A DNA stretch of 64,000 bases from Variovorax paradoxus (GTDB lineage: Bacteria > Pseudomonadota > Gammaproteobacteria > Burkholderiales > Burkholderiaceae_C). The position numbers and the translations under genes were made by a program. Shown here in pieces: positions 16,855-26,028 of the stretch. The notes below the pieces were generated by a model. The model ran no database searches and had not been told where the DNA came from. It was given only the letters and a program-made list of their open reading frames with translations. Every line of letters begins with the position of its first letter. Within the stretch, counting starts at the first letter, position 1. The DNA is taken from NCBI RefSeq assembly GCF_030815975.1, contig NZ_JAUSXL010000002.1, positions 4,762,501-4,826,500 of the forward strand. The letters run 5' to 3'.

Positions 16855-17828
16855 GGGTTCAGTGCGTCCTTGAGTGCGCGGGCCGCATCGTCCTGCGCCT
16901 GCAGCGCCTCGGGAATGGCGCGGCCCATTTTCAGAAATTCGTGGATCACGCCGCGGTAGATCTCCAGATCGACCGCCACCCCCGCGGCGCGGAGCTTGTC
17001 GGCGTAGGCAATGCCTTCGTCCACCACCGGATCGCATTCGGCCAGGCCGATCCAAGCGGGCGCCACGCCGTCGACATCCTCGGCCAGCAGCGGCGCAAAG
17101 CGCCAGTCGTCGCGGTCGGCCGGCGTGCGCACGTACTGGCCAAAGAAATAGTCGATCAGCGCCTTGGTGAGCAGCGGGCCGTGGGCATAGCGCTGGTGCG
17201 AGGCTGTGTCCTGGTGCGCCGCGGTGCCGGGATAGATGAGCATCTGCAGCGCGAGCGGCAGGCCCGCGTCGCGCGCGAGGATGGCGCACACCGCGGCCAG
17301 CGTGCCGCCGGCGCTGTCGCCGCCCACGGCCAGCTGGCTCGTGTCGATGCCCAGGCGCGCACCTTCTTTTGCGATGAAGGCGAAAGCATCCCATGCGTCG
17401 TTCGATGCCGTCGGAAACCTGAACGCGGGCGCCAGCCGGTAGTCGACCGACACCACCGCACAGCCGCTCTTGCTGCTCAGCACGCGGCACAGCGTGTCGT
17501 GCGTGCGGATGTTGCCGACCGTGAAACCGCCGCCATGAAAATACACCAGCGCCGGCAGCACCGCCGTCGCCGACGGCGCATAGAGCCGCGCGGGAATCGC
17601 AAAGCCATCGCGCGCCGGAATGGTGAAGTCGTCGACGCGCTCCAGCGCGGGCTTGGGCACTTCGAGCACGCCCGCGCCTTTTTCGTAGGAGGCCTTGGCC
17701 TCCTCGGGCGTGAGCTGGTCGAGCGAGGGATGGCCGGCCCGCGCCATGCGCTCGACCACGCCGGCCATCTTCGCGGTGAGCGGTGGCTGCCATATGCCTG
17801 GCGCGACAGCGGCAAGGGTTTTGTTCAT
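16851..17828 (-). CDS. Alpha/beta hydrolase (hormone-sensitive lipase family esterase)
   Basis: 325 aa from the ATG at 17828; a TTG two codons upstream is possible. HSL-family features are complete: oxyanion loop YFHGGGFTVG near 98, nucleophile elbow GGDSAGGTLA near 168, Asp in AECDPVVDEG near 268 and His in GVIHEFLKMG near 294. No signal peptide, so a cytoplasmic carboxylesterase or lipase is expected. It is the first gene of a pair with the thioesterase-GNAT fusion, divergent from the iron alcohol dehydrogenase (68 bp between starts). Natural substrate unknown. Confidence 0.9.
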   Translation of the reverse strand: MNKTLAAVAPGIWQPPLTAKMAGVVERMARAGHPSLDQLTPEEAKASYEKGAGVLEVPKPALERVDDFTIPARDGFAIPARLYAPSATAVLPALVYFHGGGFTVGNIRTHDTLCRVLSSKSGCAVVSVDYRLAPAFRFPTASNDAWDAFAFIAKEGARLGIDTSQLAVGGDSAGGTLAAVCAILARDAGLPLALQMLIYPGTAAHQDTASHQRYAHGPLLTKALIDYFFGQYVRTPADRDDWRFAPLLAEDVDGVAPAWIGLAECDPVVDEGIAYADKLRAAGVAVDLEIYRGVIHEFLKMGRAIPEALQAQDDAARALKDALNP

Positions 17829-17896
17829 GTGCAAGACTGTCCCTGCTTGTTAGATTTGGGGGTCTGCAATCGTACTGCCCCAGGCAACTCCACCTC

Positions 17897-19033
17897 ATGG
17901 CCCTCATCCAATACCTCACCCAGATCCAGTTCGAATTCGGCGCCATCCAGCTGCTGTCCAGCGAATGCGCGCGCATCGGCATCAACCGGCCGCTGATCGT
18001 CACCGACGCCGGCGTGCGCGCGGCCGGCGTGCTGCAGAAGGCGCTCGATGCCATCGCTGACCTCGAGGTGGCGGTGTTCGACCAGACGCCTTCCAACCCC
18101 ACCGAAGCCGCCGTGCGCGCGGCCGTCGAGCTGTACCGCAGCGGGCGCTGCGACGGGCTCATCGCGGTGGGCGGCGGCTCCGCCATCGACTGCGCCAAGG
18201 GCGTGGCGATCGCCGCCACGCACGAAGGCCCGCTCAAGACCTACGCCACCATCGAAGGCGGTTCGCCGAAGATCACCGATCGCGCGGTGCCGCTCATCGC
18301 GGTGCCCACCACCAGCGGCACCGGCAGCGAGGTGGCGCGCGGCGCCATCGTGATCGTCGACGACCACCGCAAGCTCGGCTTCCACAGCTGGTTCCTGATG
18401 CCCAAGGCGGCCATCTGCGACCCCGAGCTCACGCTCGGCCTGCCGCCCAGGCTCACGGCCGCGACCGGCATGGACGCCATTGCGCACTGCATGGAAACCT
18501 TCATGTCGGCCGCCTTCAATCCGCCGGCCGACGGCATCGGCCTGGACGGCCTGGAGCGCGCCTGGCTGCACATCGAACGCGCGACGAAAGACGGCAGCGA
18601 CCGCGAGGCGCGCCTCAATCTCATGAGCGCCTCGATGCAGGGCGCCATGGCGTTCCAGAAGGGCCTGGGCTGCGTGCATTCGCTGAGCCACAGCCTGGGC
18701 GGCGTCGATCCGCGCCTGCACCACGGCACGCTCAACGCCCTCTTCCTGCCCGCGGTGATCCACTTCAACGCCGGTGCCGAGTCGGTGCAGAAGGAGCAGC
18801 GGCTGCAGCGCATGGCGCGGGCCATGCACCTCGATTCGCCCGGCGACCTGGGCGATGCGATCCGCGACATGAACGCGCGCCTCGGCCTGCCCAAGGGCCT
18901 GGCCGAGGTGGGTGTCACGCCCGCCCTGTTCGAGCAGATCATCGACGGCGCCATGGCCGACCACTGCCACAAGACCAACCCGCGGCTGGCTTCGCGCGAC
19001 GACTACAAGGCGATGCTCGAAGCGTCGATGTAG
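17897..19033 (+). CDS. Iron-containing (group III) alcohol dehydrogenase
   Basis: 378 aa from the ATG at 17897 (MALIQYLTQIQFEFG). NAD-binding GGGSAIDCAKGVAI near 92, PTTSGTGSEVARG near 138, and the metal site GMDAIAHCMET near 193, LSHSLGG near 262 and HHGTLNA near 275 give the Asp/His/His/His iron ligands. The enzyme oxidises an alcohol or reduces an aldehyde with NAD(P). Closest in style to butanol/4-hydroxybutyrate dehydrogenases, but the substrate cannot be read off. It stands alone and is followed by the long inverted repeat. Confidence 0.9.
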   Translation: MALIQYLTQIQFEFGAIQLLSSECARIGINRPLIVTDAGVRAAGVLQKALDAIADLEVAVFDQTPSNPTEAAVRAAVELYRSGRCDGLIAVGGGSAIDCAKGVAIAATHEGPLKTYATIEGGSPKITDRAVPLIAVPTTSGTGSEVARGAIVIVDDHRKLGFHSWFLMPKAAICDPELTLGLPPRLTAATGMDAIAHCMETFMSAAFNPPADGIGLDGLERAWLHIERATKDGSDREARLNLMSASMQGAMAFQKGLGCVHSLSHSLGGVDPRLHHGTLNALFLPAVIHFNAGAESVQKEQRLQRMARAMHLDSPGDLGDAIRDMNARLGLPKGLAEVGVTPALFEQIIDGAMADHCHKTNPRLASRDDYKAMLEASM

Positions 19034-19431
19034 GGGGGCGTCCATTTGCGGCAGGTCGGGGTTGTTCTGAGTGCCGTTGTTCGGGGCGCGCTCCCGCCGA
19101 CGGGGTACCTTGCTCCGCGAATGTCCTCCGGCCTGCGGCCTCCCCCTTGATTTCGCTGCGCAAGGCACCCCATCGACGGGAGCGTGTTCAGAGCACTGGT
19201 TGATCAGCGGTACACCAGCAGCGTGCCCAAGTGCACAGGGCATCGGGTGCTCCCCGCAGCGAAATCAAGGAGGAGGCCGCAGGCCGGGGGACATTCGCGG
19301 AGGGGAGTACCCGGTGGCCTGTGCACGCGCCCCGAACAAAGTGCACGTCACGTATATGACATAAGGAATTTCTAGACTGCCACTCGAAGGCTTCGCATCC
19401 GCAGAAGTCCCAAGGGCCAGGGAAATTCCGA
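19034..19431. other. Intergenic region upstream of the vgrG operon
   Basis: 398 bp without a gene. Most of it is the 259-bp imperfect palindrome at 19079-19337. The remaining 90 bp before vgrG is less GC-rich and would have to carry the operon promoter; no convincing -10/-35 pair could be fixed by eye. Confidence 0.6.
19079..19337. repeat. Long imperfect inverted repeat (about 82-bp arms)
   Basis: Left arm 19079-19160, right arm 19255-19337. The arms pair from GTTCGGGGCGCG (left outer end) with CGCGCCCCGAAC (right outer end), through TCCGCGAATGTCC/GGACATTCGCGGA and GGCCTGCGGCCTC/GAGGCCGCAGGCC, to TTGATTTCGCTGCG/CGCAGCGAAATCAA. There are only scattered mismatches. The 94-bp centre holds weaker nested complementarity (GGCACCC / GGGTGC). 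No transposase is present, so this is a non-autonomous or degenerate element, or a large structured RNA. Confidence 0.8.
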
Positions 19432-21774
19432 ATGCCACGTACCGTCCAGGTTCACACCGTACTCAACGCCGAGCAGCTGAAGTTCCGCGCGATGCGGGGA
19501 CAGGAAGGCCTCTCGCAGCTGTTCGAGTTCGAGGTCGACATGGTCAGCCCGAGCTTCAACCTCGACCTCAAGACGCTGCTGGGCACTTCGCTCACGCTCG
19601 AACTGCAGGACGATGGCGCATCGCGCTTTCTCAACGGCACCGTGGTGCGCTTCGAGCTCGTGGGCCGCGCCAACGAAACCGGCCGCCACTACGTCTACCG
19701 CGCCCTGGTGCAGCCCTGGCTCTGGTATCTCACGCGCACCACCGACTGCCGCATCTTCCAGAACAAAAGCGTGCCCGACGTGCTTGACGAGGTGTTCGGC
19801 AAATACGGCTTCGAATACGAGAAGCGCCTCACCGGCAGCTACCGCCCGTGGGAATACTGCGTGCAATACCAGGAGAGCGACTTCGCCTTCGTGTGCCGCC
19901 TCATGGAGCACGAGGGCATCGCCTACCACTTCGAGCACCGCAACGGCTCGCACCTGCTGGTGCTGGCCGACGACGTCGGCGGCTACGGCACCCTGCCCGG
20001 CCACGCCACCATTGCCTACCGCCCGCGCGACCGCGTGGTGCATGCGATGGGGCCCTGCATCGACCAGTGGCGCATCTCGGAGCAGATCACCTCGGGCCGC
20101 GTGATGCTCGACGACTTCGACTTCAGGAAGTCGCGCGCCTCGCTCCAGAGCGTGCAGCAGGATCCGAAGGGCCACGACCATTCGAGCTACGAAGTCTATG
20201 AATGGCTCGGCGGCTACAGCGAGAACGACCAAGGCGATGCCTACGCGAAGATCCGACTGCAGGAGCTGCAGTGCGCGCACGAGCTGGCCACGGGCCATAC
20301 CAATGTGGTGGGCATGGCGCCGGGCTACCTGTTCCGGATGACGCACTGCCCGCGCGAGGCCGACAACCGCGAGTACCTCATTACCCAGACCCGCTACGAC
20401 CTGCAGGAGCCCGAGTACTCGACCGGCGGCACCGCCGAATCGGTGTGCGAGTTCGACTTCACCGTGCTGCCCTCCAGCGTGGCCTATCGTCCCGTGCGCA
20501 AGACGCCCAAGCCGCGCACCAACGGCCCGCAGACAGCCACCGTGGTCGGCCCCGAAGAGATCTGGACCGACCGCTTCGGCCGCGTGAAGCTGCAGTTCCG
20601 CTGGGACCGCTACGGCCAGTCGGACGAGAACAGCTCGTGCTGGGTGCGCGTGTCGAGCAACTGGGCCGGCGCCAACTACGGCACCATGCACATGCCGCGC
20701 GTGGGCCAGGAAGTGATCGTCGATTTCATCGGCGGCGAACCCGACCGCCCCATCATCACCGGCCGCGTCTACAACAACGACCAGATGCCGCCGTGGGAGC
20801 TGCCGGCCAATGCCACGGCCAGCGGCATCCTCACGCGCTCCAGCAGCGGCGGCGCAGCCAACCAGGCCAACATGCTGCGCTTCGAGGACCGCACGGGCGC
20901 CGAGCAGATCCTGCTGCATGCCGAGCGCAACCTCGACGTGGAAGTGGAAGCCGACGAAACGCACACCACCGGCGGCACCCGCACCACCCTCGTCAAGGGC
21001 CACGAGTCGGCCACCTATCAGAGCGGCGAGACGCGCGACATCACAGCGGGCGCGAAGGAAACCATTGCCGGCGGAGACACGCGCGACGTGGCCGGCGGCT
21101 TCAGCGAAACGGTCAAGGGCGGCGTCACGCAGACCATCTCGGGCGGCAAGAAGCGCACGCTCAGCGGCGGGCTGGACGACACCATCACCGGCGGCGTGAA
21201 GCTCGCGATCACAGGCGGCTTCAACGGCACCATCGACGGGCAGGAGATCCGTTTCGTGAGCGGTGGGCGCAGCGACACCATCGACACCTCGAACACCGTG
21301 GTGGTCAACGGTCCGTCGACCACCACGGTGACCGGTCCGACGGTCCACACCTCGCCCGACGTGACCTTCAACACGACCAACCACATCCACAACACGACGC
21401 AGCACGTCATCAACACCAACGTCTACAACACCACGTCGAACACCTACAACAACCTGACGAACAACTACACGAACAATTCGGTCAGCTACACCAACAACTA
21501 CGCCAAGAGCAGCGACTGGCGCTTGTCGCGTTCGGGCGGCGTGGGCTTCCGCTTCGGTGCCGTGGGCATGTCGCTCGACTTCTGGGGCGCTCGCCAGCAG
21601 TTCTACGGCATCAACTCGCAGTACTCCGTGCTCAAGGTCGACCTGCTGACTTTCAAGATTGCCAACCAGGGCATCGACATCACCAACGAAGCGGTGCAGG
21701 TCGGCAAGGCCGCCGTGCGCTTTTTCGTGGATGGCATGGCGGCCTATGCGCAGGCCATGCATCTTGTGATGTGA
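19432..21774 (+). CDS. vgrG: Type VI secretion tip protein VgrG with extended C-terminus
   Basis: 780 aa. Standard VgrG start (VQVHTVLNAEQLKFRAMRG, GLSQLFEFEVDMVS), gp27-like body with YCVQYQESDFAFVCRLMEHE near 140, then the gp5 OB fold with FGRVKLQFRWDRYG near 382 and SNWAGANYGTMHMPRVGQEV. Residues about 517-620 are Gly/Thr repeats (GGDTRDVAGGFSETVKGG) of the beta-helical needle. Unusual additions: a Thr/Asn-rich tract at about 622-690 and a final 88 residues (from RLSRSGGVGFRFG) with no family match I recognise. VgrG forms the trimeric spike on the Hcp tube. First gene of the island. Confidence 0.95.
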   Translation: MPRTVQVHTVLNAEQLKFRAMRGQEGLSQLFEFEVDMVSPSFNLDLKTLLGTSLTLELQDDGASRFLNGTVVRFELVGRANETGRHYVYRALVQPWLWYLTRTTDCRIFQNKSVPDVLDEVFGKYGFEYEKRLTGSYRPWEYCVQYQESDFAFVCRLMEHEGIAYHFEHRNGSHLLVLADDVGGYGTLPGHATIAYRPRDRVVHAMGPCIDQWRISEQITSGRVMLDDFDFRKSRASLQSVQQDPKGHDHSSYEVYEWLGGYSENDQGDAYAKIRLQELQCAHELATGHTNVVGMAPGYLFRMTHCPREADNREYLITQTRYDLQEPEYSTGGTAESVCEFDFTVLPSSVAYRPVRKTPKPRTNGPQTATVVGPEEIWTDRFGRVKLQFRWDRYGQSDENSSCWVRVSSNWAGANYGTMHMPRVGQEVIVDFIGGEPDRPIITGRVYNNDQMPPWELPANATASGILTRSSSGGAANQANMLRFEDRTGAEQILLHAERNLDVEVEADETHTTGGTRTTLVKGHESATYQSGETRDITAGAKETIAGGDTRDVAGGFSETVKGGVTQTISGGKKRTLSGGLDDTITGGVKLAITGGFNGTIDGQEIRFVSGGRSDTIDTSNTVVVNGPSTTTVTGPTVHTSPDVTFNTTNHIHNTTQHVINTNVYNTTSNTYNNLTNNYTNNSVSYTNNYAKSSDWRLSRSGGVGFRFGAVGMSLDFWGARQQFYGINSQYSVLKVDLLTFKIANQGIDITNEAVQVGKAAVRFFVDGMAAYAQAMHLVM

Positions 21775-21784
21775 CACTCGCGCC

Positions 21785-22222
21785 ATGCCTGAATGGGAGA
21801 CGCTTCTCTGGATTTTCTTCGGCATCGTGATGACCGCGGTCGTCGTGGGCGGCATCGGTGCCGTGGGCTACATGCGCAAGGAGAACCGCCGCTATGGTGC
21901 CGAGGAAAAACTCTGGCCTGCGCTGGCGCAGGCCGGACAGCCTGCCGACGGCGTGGTCCGCAACGTCCGGATGCACCCCAACAACATGACCCGCGGCGGC
22001 TCCAGCGGGCAGACTGTCCGGGCCCTGGTGCTCGACGTCGACTACACCGACAGTGCCGGCGTGGTTCATGCCGCATCGATTCCCACCTTCGTCGAAGATG
22101 CGCTGGTGCCGCAATTCCTCGAGCCGGGCAAGGCCATCCACCTGCGCTACGACGCGGGCAACCCGGCATTGGTGGCCATTGACCGCGAGCGCACGCCGCT
22201 GGAGCTTCCCCGTGCGCGCTGA
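21785..22222 (+). CDS. Small membrane-anchored protein in the VgrG operon (DUF3592-like)
   Basis: 145 aa. One N-terminal membrane helix (LLWIFFGIVMTAVVVGGIGAV, residues 7-27), a short basic region, then a soluble beta-rich part: GQPADGVVRNVRMHPNNMT, VRALVLDVDYTDSAGVVHAA, FLEPGKAIHLRYDAGNPALV. The pattern resembles DUF3592 proteins, at fold level only. It begins 10 bp after vgrG, so it is cotranscribed. An anchored domain facing the periplasm could be an immunity-type or accessory protein; that role is inference from position. Confidence 0.7.
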   Translation: MPEWETLLWIFFGIVMTAVVVGGIGAVGYMRKENRRYGAEEKLWPALAQAGQPADGVVRNVRMHPNNMTRGGSSGQTVRALVLDVDYTDSAGVVHAASIPTFVEDALVPQFLEPGKAIHLRYDAGNPALVAIDRERTPLELPRAR

Positions 22223-22258
22223 GCGCCCGCAACCGCGGATGCGGCGGATGCCGCGCCC

Positions 22259-24895
22259 ATGAAGACCGTCAAGCCGCTGCGGCTGAGCGTGACGACCCGT
22301 CCGTTCCTGCGCCAGGGCGATCAGCGCCTTGCCGTGACGACGCTGTGCATGGTGTCGATGAGCGGCAAGCCCGTGCTGACGCCGGAGTCCGAGTTCTGGA
22401 AGACGCTGTCCGAAGAATTGGGCCCGGCGACCGCCATCGACCTGGGCATTCCCAAGGCACGTGCCGAAATACTCGCCACGGGTTTCGCATACACCGCGCA
22501 CCAGGAGGAAAAGACGCTCTGCGCCGCAAGGCTGCAGGTCGCTGGACTGTCGAAGGACCTGGCCGTGTTCGGCGACCGCTTCTGGGTGGGCGGCCGCCCC
22601 ACCCCGCCGCAGCCATTCGAGGCGATGCGCATCGATTGGACGCGTGCCTATGGCGGCCCTGACTTTGCGGACAACCCGCTGGGCCGCGGCCACGGGCTGG
22701 AGATGGTTCATGGCCTCGAAGTGCAGCGCCTGCCCAACATCGAAGACCCGGCGCACCGCCTGCATCATCCGCGCGACCAGCCGGAGCCCGCCGGCTTCGG
22801 CCCCGTCGACATCGCTTCGCCGCAGCGCATGCGCCTCATGGGCAGGCAGTACGACGCGCACTGGCGGGCACATCTTTTTCCGGGCTTTGCCAGCGACATG
22901 GACTGGCAGCTCTTCAACGCCGCGCCGGCCGACCAGCGGTTCCCGCAGACGGAGATTGCGCCGCGCGCTCCCTACGCGATCTGGAACATGCACCCCGATG
23001 TGCCTCTCCAGCAAGGCCACCTGCCGGACTGGCGCGCCCTCGCCGTGATTGCGCGGCACCGTTCGCCCGGGCATGTCGAGGAAGTTGCGCAGCGCTTGAC
23101 CACGGCCTGGTTCTTTCCGCATCTCGACCGCGTCGCGCTCGTCTTCCATGGCGAGACGCGCATCGAGGAAGACGATGCCTCCGACGTCTCCCACGTGATG
23201 CCGGCGATCGAACTGCGCAATGCACCGCGAGGCCTGGCGCACTACGCCACCGTGCTGCGCCAGCGATGCGATCCGGAAAAAGGCGCGCTCTACATGTTCC
23301 GGGACAACGAGCTCGTGCCGGAAGAAGCCATCGGTCCCTGGCTCGATGAAGCCGGCAACCAGGAATCGGCACTGGTGCGCAACATGCGCGAGCGCGGCAC
23401 ACAGGCCCGTGAAGAGTTGAAGCAGAAAGCGATTGCGGCGGGACACAAGGCGCGCCACTTCAACGATCGCCGGCTTCCCGAACCCTTTACCCGCATGCCG
23501 ACCCTGAGCGAGCTGCCCGAGTTCGTGGAACAGGCCGAGCGCTATGCCAGCGCGCAGCGCGAGCAGGGAGCCGTCGAACGCGAGCGGCTCCAGCGCGAAG
23601 CCGATGCCAACGCCAGCGAGTCGAGGAAGGTCGGCTTCGACACCGGCAAGCTGGTGCGCGAGCACGACCGCCCACAGTTGAAAGGCCCGCCCCGCGTCGA
23701 CCGCGCGGCCATGGCGCGCGGGTTCGAAGGCATTCCCGCGGCAATCGGCACCGCGCCGCTGCCCGCGAGCCAGATCGACGCCATGCGCAACCTGGCGGAA
23801 AACGGCGAACGCGGATTGCTGGCGCTGTACCGCAGCTCCGCGCAGCACCAGGCGCCCGTGGACCCCTTGCCCGCCGATCGCATGGCTGCGCTGGGCGCGC
23901 AGGTCGCCTCGGTTCTTGCGGGCAGCCGCGACTTCACCGACATGGACCTGACCGGCGCCGACCTGTCCGGACTCGACCTGCGCGGCGCGTGCTTCCGGCG
24001 CGCGCTGCTCGAAGGGGCCGACCTGGGCCGCGCCAGGTGCGGCGACGCCGATTTCAGCGACGCAGTGCTGGTGCGGGCGCGGCTGTCCGGCGCCAGCTTC
24101 GGCCGCGCCGTCTTCCGCAATGCCAACCTGGCAAGGGTCGATTGCAGCCAGGCCGATTTCTCGCACGCGGTCTTCGAAGGGACGACGCTGGAGAAGCTCA
24201 AGTTCGAGCAGTGCAATTTCTCGTCGGCCCGCATGCATCATCTGCACGTCATCGGATCGCAGCTGTTGCGCTGCACCTTCGACGGGATGGACGCGGCCTA
24301 CATCGGCTTTCTGTCGGACACGGTCATCGAAGACTGCAGCTTTCGGAATGCACGCCTGGAAAAGGCGGGATTCATGGCCTGCCGGGTCGCCGGGCTGGAC
24401 TTCTCCGGCGCCGAACTCGAAGCCTGCGTATGGACCCACACCAACGGCGACGACCGCATCGGATTTCAGCGCGCCCTGCTGCGCACCACCTGCTTCGTGG
24501 GCAGCAGCAGCCTGCGGGGTGCGAACTTCGAAGAAGCCACGCTGGTGCAATGCAGCTTTCGCGAAGTTCCCATGGAGGGCGCGCGCCTCGCCCGTGCCAC
24601 GCTCGACACCTGCGACTTTTCCTCCTGCAACCTGACCGCCGCCGACCTGAGCGCGGTGCAGGCACCCGAGAGCCTGTTCATCCGCAGCAACCTGACCCGC
24701 GCTTCCCTGCGCGCTGCCAACCTCATGACCGCCAACTTCAACAAGGCCCGCCTGCTGTCGGCCGACCTTCGCGAGACCAATCTCTTTCGCACCGACATGT
24801 CTCAAATCCAGATCGACGCCATCACCGAGACGCACGGCGCCTACCTCGAGCAGACCAAGACCGTGCCGGCTGCGCGAGCGACAACCGCCGGATGA
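22259..24895 (+). CDS. DUF2169 and pentapeptide-repeat protein (T6SS adaptor-type)
   Basis: 878 aa. Residues 1-300 are DUF2169 (VKPLRLSVTTRPFLRQGDQR at the start, FEAMRIDWTRAYGGPDFADN near 120, IWNMHPDVPLQQG near 240). A charged helical linker at about 370-490 follows. From about 558 the chain is pentapeptide repeats (DMDLTGADLSGLDLRGACF, DADFSDAVLVRARLSGASF) to about 865, a right-handed beta-helix. DUF2169 proteins sit in T6SS vgrG/PAAR loci and act in effector loading. The stop overlaps the next gene by ATGA. Confidence 0.88.
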   Translation: MKTVKPLRLSVTTRPFLRQGDQRLAVTTLCMVSMSGKPVLTPESEFWKTLSEELGPATAIDLGIPKARAEILATGFAYTAHQEEKTLCAARLQVAGLSKDLAVFGDRFWVGGRPTPPQPFEAMRIDWTRAYGGPDFADNPLGRGHGLEMVHGLEVQRLPNIEDPAHRLHHPRDQPEPAGFGPVDIASPQRMRLMGRQYDAHWRAHLFPGFASDMDWQLFNAAPADQRFPQTEIAPRAPYAIWNMHPDVPLQQGHLPDWRALAVIARHRSPGHVEEVAQRLTTAWFFPHLDRVALVFHGETRIEEDDASDVSHVMPAIELRNAPRGLAHYATVLRQRCDPEKGALYMFRDNELVPEEAIGPWLDEAGNQESALVRNMRERGTQAREELKQKAIAAGHKARHFNDRRLPEPFTRMPTLSELPEFVEQAERYASAQREQGAVERERLQREADANASESRKVGFDTGKLVREHDRPQLKGPPRVDRAAMARGFEGIPAAIGTAPLPASQIDAMRNLAENGERGLLALYRSSAQHQAPVDPLPADRMAALGAQVASVLAGSRDFTDMDLTGADLSGLDLRGACFRRALLEGADLGRARCGDADFSDAVLVRARLSGASFGRAVFRNANLARVDCSQADFSHAVFEGTTLEKLKFEQCNFSSARMHHLHVIGSQLLRCTFDGMDAAYIGFLSDTVIEDCSFRNARLEKAGFMACRVAGLDFSGAELEACVWTHTNGDDRIGFQRALLRTTCFVGSSSLRGANFEEATLVQCSFREVPMEGARLARATLDTCDFSSCNLTAADLSAVQAPESLFIRSNLTRASLRAANLMTANFNKARLLSADLRETNLFRTDMSQIQIDAITETHGAYLEQTKTVPAARATTAG

Positions 24896-26028
24896 GCCCG
24901 CAGGAGCTGGTGTCCAAGGTCCGCAACGGAGTGCAATTGCAGGGAGAAGACTTCAGCGGCATGCAGTTGAACGACCTGGACCTGTCGGGCGGCCTGTTCA
25001 GCGAATGCAGCTTCACGCAGGCCGGGCTGGCGCGCGCTCGCTTGAACGATTCGGTGTTCGAGCGCTGCCGCTTTGACGGCGCGGCGCTGGCCGGCATTCA
25101 CCTGGACGGCGCGTCGCTGCTGCGCTGCAGCCTGCGGGACATGCAGGCGCCGTCCAGCCGATGGATCGGCACCGTCGTGGCCGAATCGGACCTGCGCGGC
25201 ACGCGCGCAGAAGGCGCTGAGCTGAAGGAAGCGGCCTTCCACGATTGCGAATTCCAAGGGGCCAGCTTCGAGCGGGCCAGGCTCGCGAAGACGATCTTCA
25301 ACGAAAGCCGCCTGGGCAACGCCGACTTTGCCGACGCCGAACTCACGACCGCCGTGTTCTTTCGATCGGACCTGCGCGAGGCCGGTTTCCGCGGAACCAG
25401 CTTTCACAATGCCATCTTCTCGGAGGCCGACCTGCGCGGGCAGTCGTTCGCCGGCCAGTCGTTCATGCTCTGCCAGTTCGTGGACGCGCGCATGTCGAAC
25501 TGCGTGTTCGACGAGGCGCGGCTCGTTCAGTGCAACTTCAAGGGCGCTGCCCTCGACGGCGTGCGCATGCACCGCGTGCATGCGCCGCAATCGCTGTTCC
25601 CGCAAGCCGACATGCGCAACGCAGACTGCCGCGCGGGGGTGTTCGACCAGTCGCTGTGGATCGATGCGCTGCTGTGCGACGCCGATTTTGCCGATGCGAG
25701 CCTCGAGCAGTGCGTGTTCCATCGCGCCCGGTGCGAGCGCGCCTCGTTCGCGAGGAGCCGGCTGACTTACGCTGACTTCTCCTATGCGGACCTGCGCAAC
25801 GCCGGCTTCGAGAAAGCCCGATGCCACCGCACCCAGCTGCACCGCGCCCACCAGGGCGGCTCCCGATGGAGCGACCGAGTCGGCGTGCTCGACGCCGACC
25901 CCGACCTGTTCGAAGCCGAGCGGGTGGCGTGGCAGCGCTCACCGCGCGCAGTCCGGCTCGACCGGGACGCCCAAGGCCACATGCGGCTTGCCGACTATCC
26001 ACCATCTCACCCAAAGGACACTGCATGA
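24892..26028 (+). CDS. Pentapeptide-repeat protein
   Basis: 378 aa from the ATG at 24892, overlapping the DUF2169 stop. Nearly the whole chain, residues 15-310, is A(D/N)Lxx-type repeats (FSGMQLNDLDLSGGLF, ANADFADAEL-like GNADFADAELTTAVFF, SEADLRGQSFAGQSF), predicting two stacked beta-helices. The last 60 residues are non-repetitive and basic. It starts with MSPQELVSKVRNGVQLQGED. Present in T6SS DUF2169/DUF3540/DUF4150 clusters; whether it is a scaffold or cargo is unknown. Overlaps the DUF3540 start by 4 bp. Confidence 0.85.
   Translation: MSPQELVSKVRNGVQLQGEDFSGMQLNDLDLSGGLFSECSFTQAGLARARLNDSVFERCRFDGAALAGIHLDGASLLRCSLRDMQAPSSRWIGTVVAESDLRGTRAEGAELKEAAFHDCEFQGASFERARLAKTIFNESRLGNADFADAELTTAVFFRSDLREAGFRGTSFHNAIFSEADLRGQSFAGQSFMLCQFVDARMSNCVFDEARLVQCNFKGAALDGVRMHRVHAPQSLFPQADMRNADCRAGVFDQSLWIDALLCDADFADASLEQCVFHRARCERASFARSRLTYADFSYADLRNAGFEKARCHRTQLHRAHQGGSRWSDRVGVLDADPDLFEAERVAWQRSPRAVRLDRDAQGHMRLADYPPSHPKDTA

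Noticed and set aside
21290..21510. Thr/Asn-rich part of VgrG as a frameshift product
   Set aside because: The frame is unbroken, and the repeat-like chemistry continues the needle before resuming a non-repetitive tail in the same frame.
21680..24835. Antisense open frame of about 1050 codons opposite the DUF2169 gene
   Set aside because: The plus strand encodes intact DUF2169 and pentapeptide repeats; the antisense frame shows no domain, start site or ribosome site of its own.
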